A stretch of DNA of 40,563 bases from Planctomycetaceae bacterium (lineage in GTDB: Bacteria; Planctomycetota; Planctomycetia; Pirellulales; Pirellulaceae), in assembly GCA_002709225.1 (NCBI GenBank), contig PAQH01000038.1, positions 1 through 40,563 of the forward strand, written 5' to 3'. Below the pieces are notes generated by a model, which was given only the letters and a program-made list of their open reading frames with translations, had not been told where the DNA came from and did no database searches. Every line of letters begins with the position of its first letter. Position 1 is the first letter of the stretch. The position numbers and the translations under genes were made by a program. Positions 37,580-40,563 of this stretch are shown piece after piece.

Positions 37580-38023
37580 ATGATGAATTGGATTGTTCAT
37601 TTATCTGGCGAAATACATACGGATTGGCGGCAGCAGATCATCGCCGGTTCACAAGCGGCGGGCTTGGCCCTCACTTTTACTTCCGCGGTGACGGATCATC
37701 AGGCCAGTGATGCCGCAGGTGATGTGCTGGGGGAGCAAGTTCAGTCATTTTGGCGGGATCATCAGTCGGCAAAGGTCAACGCGATCCGAACACGGACCCA
37801 CATTCACAAGTGCGATCTCGCGGTGATCCGCTTTGGTGAACAATACAAGCAATGGAACGCCGCTTTTGATGCGGGATACTGTGCAGCCCTGGGGAAGCCG
37901 TACATTACGTTGCACAGCGAAGACATCATTCATCCACTCAAAGAGGTGGACGCTGCGGCGATGGCCTGGGCCACGACCAGCGAGCAAGTGGTGGAAATCT
38001 TGAAGTACGTAGTGGCCAAATAG
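37580..38023 (+). CDS. YtoQ-family protein
   Basis: This protein of about 147 residues starts at one of two adjacent ATGs (37580 or 37583) with GTGGGG a few bases upstream. It begins WIVHLSGEIHTDWRQQI, the signature start of the YtoQ family, and continues HIHKCDLAVIRFGEQYKQWNAAFDAGY and ALGKPYITLHSEDIIHPLKEVD. The length is that of the family. The family relates to nucleoside-2-deoxyribosyltransferase-like folds, but its reaction is not known. No signal peptide. It is the only intact complete gene in the last 3.5 kb, among decayed ones, and ends in TAG. Confidence 0.9.
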   Translation: MMNWIVHLSGEIHTDWRQQIIAGSQAAGLALTFTSAVTDHQASDAAGDVLGEQVQSFWRDHQSAKVNAIRTRTHIHKCDLAVIRFGEQYKQWNAAFDAGYCAALGKPYITLHSEDIIHPLKEVDAAAMAWATTSEQVVEILKYVVAK

Positions 38024-38550
38024 TGTTCACATGAAACGAGCGGTATGGGACTGGCGAAGGGTCACGGACCGGCTCCTCCACTAGCGGTATCACACATCAT
38101 TCTGTTGAACGGCAGGATGCGTATCCCGCGTCGTGCGTTAACCACACCCTAGAGAGTTCGAGATCCGAGAGAGCTGGCAAACGGTTCGCGTCCGGAGCGC
38201 GGTGCGACACCCAACCCTCACGTTCCGAAGCGGGGCCTAACTTGGACGATTTATGGAAAGTGCGCGCGTGGTCAACAGCCTCGTCACCCTCAGGTCTTTT
38301 CCTGCCGCCACTCAACAAGACCAACCGAGACGCGTGAGACACTGGGCTGGCCAGAGAATCAGAGAGCGGGCAATTCCGCTTCAAGACCGCAGAGCTCCCC
38401 TTGCTTGATACGCTTCGAACTTTTCTCCGCGCGCCGCCCTTGGATTGCCGGCTTCAGCACCGAGCGTTTCAGGAAGTATTCAAAGATCTCTGAGACGTGT
38501 CTGAGAACAGCAGCCGTCTGCCATCTCAAATACAACCTTGCTACACCCGG
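38024..38550. other. Stretch without supported gene
   Basis: A minus-strand frame at 38097-38384 is open for 95 codons but has no recognised motif and no convincing ribosome binding site. No RNA gene or terminator is clear. Confidence 0.45.
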
Positions 38551-38663
38551 AACTTCCCGGGGCTGACCAACCCGCAGACACTTAGCCTCTCCTACACCAA
38601 AGTCACCGACACGGGCGTCGCCGAACTGCAGCAGGCGTGCCCAACTGCGAGATCATAGCGTAG
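38551..38663 (+). pseudogene. Tail of a leucine-rich-repeat protein gene
   Basis: The plus-strand translation LTNPQTLSLSYTKVTDTGVAELQQA is one planctomycete-type LRR unit (LxxLxLxxTxVTDxGVxxL). A +1 shift near 38635 restores the usual ending PNCEII before TAG 38661-38663. Upstream sequence carries no further units, so only the last repeat survives. Confidence 0.6.
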
Positions 38664-38721
38664 CACGCCAGCGGCTTCAGTGGGCGGTCAATTCCGTATG
38701 GTTTTGCACCTCCCTATCTGG

Positions 38722-39130
38722 TCACTTCGATTCCCAGGGGTCATAACCGCCGAAGTTCCAGAGATTGCCCTCCGGATCCCGACAGCAATAAAACCGCCCG
38801 CCGTGGTCTTGGTCTGCTGGAGGCATGACGATCCGCGCGCCGGCGGCCTGCGCGCGCATGATGCGCATCGAGATCGGAGACGGTGATGTATGGACTTTGC
38901 GAAACCGTCATGTCGGCGTTGCCGAGTGGTGCTTGGAGCGTTCCAAACGCAGCATCGCGCGCCGAACTGAGCATGCTCATGCCGTTTCCGAAAAACAGTT
39001 GCGCATGAGCCACTCCGCCGTGGTCGGTGGGCACCGCCAGATGCCTCTCGAAACCGAACGCCGTGCAGAGCCACTGGATCGCGGCATCAGCGTCTCGGTA
39101 TCGCAATGGCGGAATCGTATTCGCAGTCGT
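38722..39130 (-). pseudogene. VOC-family (glyoxalase-like) gene with one frameshift
   Basis: On the minus strand the first part reads PPLRYRDADAAIQWLCTAFGFERHL and AQLFFGNGMSML through YITVSDLDAHHARA. The frame must then shift at the GC-alternating run 38851-38857 to give AQAAGARIVMPP, DHGGRFYCCRDPEGNLWNFGGYDPWES and a natural TGA at 38722-38724. The whole is a complete VOC protein of the usual 130-140 residues except for the shift and the lack of an ATG start (in-frame TAG at 39131; only ATT or TTG at 39106-39115 is available). A sequencing error is possible, but the missing start argues for real decay. Confidence 0.78.
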
Positions 39131-39490
39131 CTATTCGGCGCGGTGGTTCACGCGCCTCTCCTTGGATTCGTCCTCGGTGAGCCCCGGTGGGATTCTAGCC
39201 TCGACGGCTCGTACTCCGAAATCGCGCGGCCCCGTGGCACAGTCAGCGAGCGGGTGATCCCGGAGAACTTGTTCTATGTCGGATACCCAGCGACGGGTCT
39301 GTGCATCCTTTCGAGCGCGACATTCGTGGGGGAGGAGTGATTTGTGATTCACCAGCCCCACGCCGGTGACTTTGGTCTTCATGAGGTTGAGACTCTGTAA
39401 GTGCGCACGTGCCGAGAGATGTACCAAGCCCGCGTCGGTTATCTGGGTATTGCCGGTCGGCAGTGTCTGTAGATTGATCAGTCGTTCGCG
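39131..39490 (-). pseudogene. Degenerate leucine-rich-repeat remnant
   Basis: The minus-strand frame contains LINLQTLPTGNTQITDAGLVHL and HLQSLNLMKTKVTGVGLV, two LRR units of the planctomycete type, then about 70 residues I do not recognise (NHKSLLPHECRARKDAQTRRW to NHRAE) ending at TAG 39131-39133. No start codon or further units are visible; upstream the LRR reading breaks off with a frame change near 39480. It directly abuts the VOC remnant in the same frame. Confidence 0.5.
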
Positions 39491-39729
39491 GTGGCTTTCA
39501 CACCGTCGATATCGCCTTCAATCACGCTGCCATCTCCGCGAAGCTTCGTCGCGGCAACGTTCGACAGCACCGGATTTGTGGCCTGGGATCTTGAATGATT
39601 ATCGACTTCGCCTGGATGTTTGCCAGCTTGATGTGCCGGACGTTTTCCGTATGGAGAAGCAATCTTGCCAGGTCATCGCGATTTGAAGACTGGTCATACA
39701 GATGCCCAGCAGCCGCGGCTGACGAGTGA

Positions 39730-40563
39730 TTACCGAATCCCTGAGGACTCCTCATCGGGCCGTCCAGCAACACGCCATTCGGCTTTCCATGACTGAAAAC
39801 TGTGCTCCAAGAACAGCCAGACGTGCTGGCCGTGAGGTTGGCTGATCATGACTTCTGGCTGTTCCCACAGTGCCGCCCCTGTCTCAACAGAACGAATGGT
39901 CGCCGTCCCACCGCGGTCGTGAGTAAGCACCCAGCCGTCCTTTCCGAAACCTGCGAAGCAGCCAGCGGCAGTCCAAAGCGGTTTCAGCCGTCCGACTTTC
40001 CAGCACACACTTCGCCCGACCCGACCACGCCGGATGGTGGCGACGACGTGCTGGCCGCCGGGAGCGATGCCATAGTGGTCTATGTCGGGGTGCCACTGCG
40101 TGACCTTCGCCGCCTCGTTCTGCAGCGAAACGACCAACAGCGGATAAGTGTTGTACCAGTTCGTCTCAAGTTGGCGCCCCGCCTGGACCAGCAGGTGATC
40201 CGCATCGATCCAACTGGCCTGATAGGCATGCACTGGAAGCTCGAACGAGACCGGCTCTGACTTGCCTTTCAACGAGCGAACGACTGCCTCGCAACTCAGG
40301 TTGGCATCCCTCCCCTCGTTTTGAAAACAGACGATGCGTTCCGTGCCTGGCTCGTACGCGGCGCGAGGACGCGGGCGTTCATAGCCGATACCGGGGGAAT
40401 AAGGGTAGTATCGGAACGGGCCCGTTTGGAACGGGCCCGCGACTCTCTCGCCAGTTCTCGGATGCAGGATGCTCAGACGATCCCCCGCATAGACCCGAAA
40501 GTACTTGCCGTCCGACGAAAAGCTGATTCGAGAGACTCGGCCGGGCTGTTGGAGCGGGTCGCT
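39730..40563 (-). CDS. C-terminal part of a WD40/TolB-like beta-propeller protein (partial)
   Basis: The minus-strand frame is open from the right edge of the window to the stop at 39730, giving 277 residues without the N-terminus. The start shows a propeller blade (VSRISFSSDGKYFRVYAGDRLSILHPRTGERV), then YYPYSPGIGYERPRP, QWHPDIDHYGIAPGGQHVVATIRRG and VETGAALWEQPEVM, all like blades of WD40/PD40 propellers. The function is unknown. The true gene start lies beyond 40563. Confidence 0.7.
   Translation of the reverse strand, partial: SDPLQQPGRVSRISFSSDGKYFRVYAGDRLSILHPRTGERVAGPFQTGPFRYYPYSPGIGYERPRPRAAYEPGTERIVCFQNEGRDANLSCEAVVRSLKGKSEPVSFELPVHAYQASWIDADHLLVQAGRQLETNWYNTYPLLVVSLQNEAAKVTQWHPDIDHYGIAPGGQHVVATIRRGRVGRSVCWKVGRLKPLWTAAGCFAGFGKDGWVLTHDRGGTATIRSVETGAALWEQPEVMISQPHGQHVWLFLEHSFQSWKAEWRVAGRPDEESSGIR

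Noticed and set aside
38097..38384. Minus-strand 95-codon frame between YtoQ and the LRR remnant
   Set aside because: No recognised domain, no clear ribosome binding site and no functional context. It could belong to a dispersed repeat, which a genome search would show, but nothing in the window supports that.
1..40563. Search for CRISPR arrays, tRNA/rRNA genes, insertion sequences, toxin-antitoxin or defence genes
   Set aside because: No regularly spaced repeats, no tRNA-like cloverleaf noticed, no transposase, nuclease or restriction motifs were found in the translated frames.

Overview
The window looks like a piece of a Planctomycetota chromosome, most like Pirellulales and relatives. The main evidence is two pairs of planctomycete-type cytochrome c/DUF1549/DUF1553 protein plus DUF1501 protein, found almost only in this phylum. 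Many predicted secreted proteins, Ser/Thr-kinase-type WD40 and TPR tails, a GYF_2 domain and degenerate LRR fragments support this. I see no rRNA, tRNA, CRISPR array, transposase or phage gene.

Layout. Positions 1-7183 carry the end of an unknown gene, a PQQ-type beta-propeller protein, an alginate-export-type outer membrane barrel (minus), an unrecognised conserved-looking protein (minus) and a secreted glycoside-hydrolase-like TIM barrel with a discoidin domain. Positions 7184-13026 are mostly decayed: a broken lactonase-like beta-propeller gene and a broken GYF_2/WD40 mosaic gene flank one intact PLP-dependent decarboxylase. Positions 13716-22627 hold a DUF1553 + DUF1501 gene pair (plus), then a DUF4838 protein and a PhoD-type phosphatase (both minus). 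Positions 23152-25229 hold an RmlD-like reductase and a family 2 glycosyltransferase. Positions 25664-32519 are a tight minus-strand operon: cytochrome/DUF1553, DUF1501, BNR sialidase-like protein and a propeller glycosidase-like protein, with two ATGA start/stop overlaps. Positions 33154-34515 are fused remnants of a ceramidase gene and a TPR protein. Positions 34528-36868 hold a small secreted lipocalin-like protein and a paralogue of the propeller protein. The last 3.5 kb contains an intact YtoQ-family gene among remnants (unknown ORF, two LRR pieces, a frameshifted VOC gene) and a propeller gene running off the right edge.

How the genes may work together. Most intact genes encode exported proteins. 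In planctomycetes, DUF1501/DUF1553 proteins are often encoded beside sulfatases and glycosidases and are thought to take part in degrading complex, often sulfated, polysaccharides. Here they sit with a sialidase-like protein, glycosidase-like propellers, a GH-like TIM barrel and DUF4838, so a role in glycan breakdown is a reasonable inference, but no substrate can be read from the sequence.

The most unusual aspect is the density of gene remnants. At least five are recognisable, and several keep long collinear reading frames broken by only one to three lesions. I do not see a convincing new defence or mobile system. The best candidates for a second look are the coupled four-gene operon, the mosaic GYF_2/WD40 remnant and the repeated in-frame TAG interruptions.
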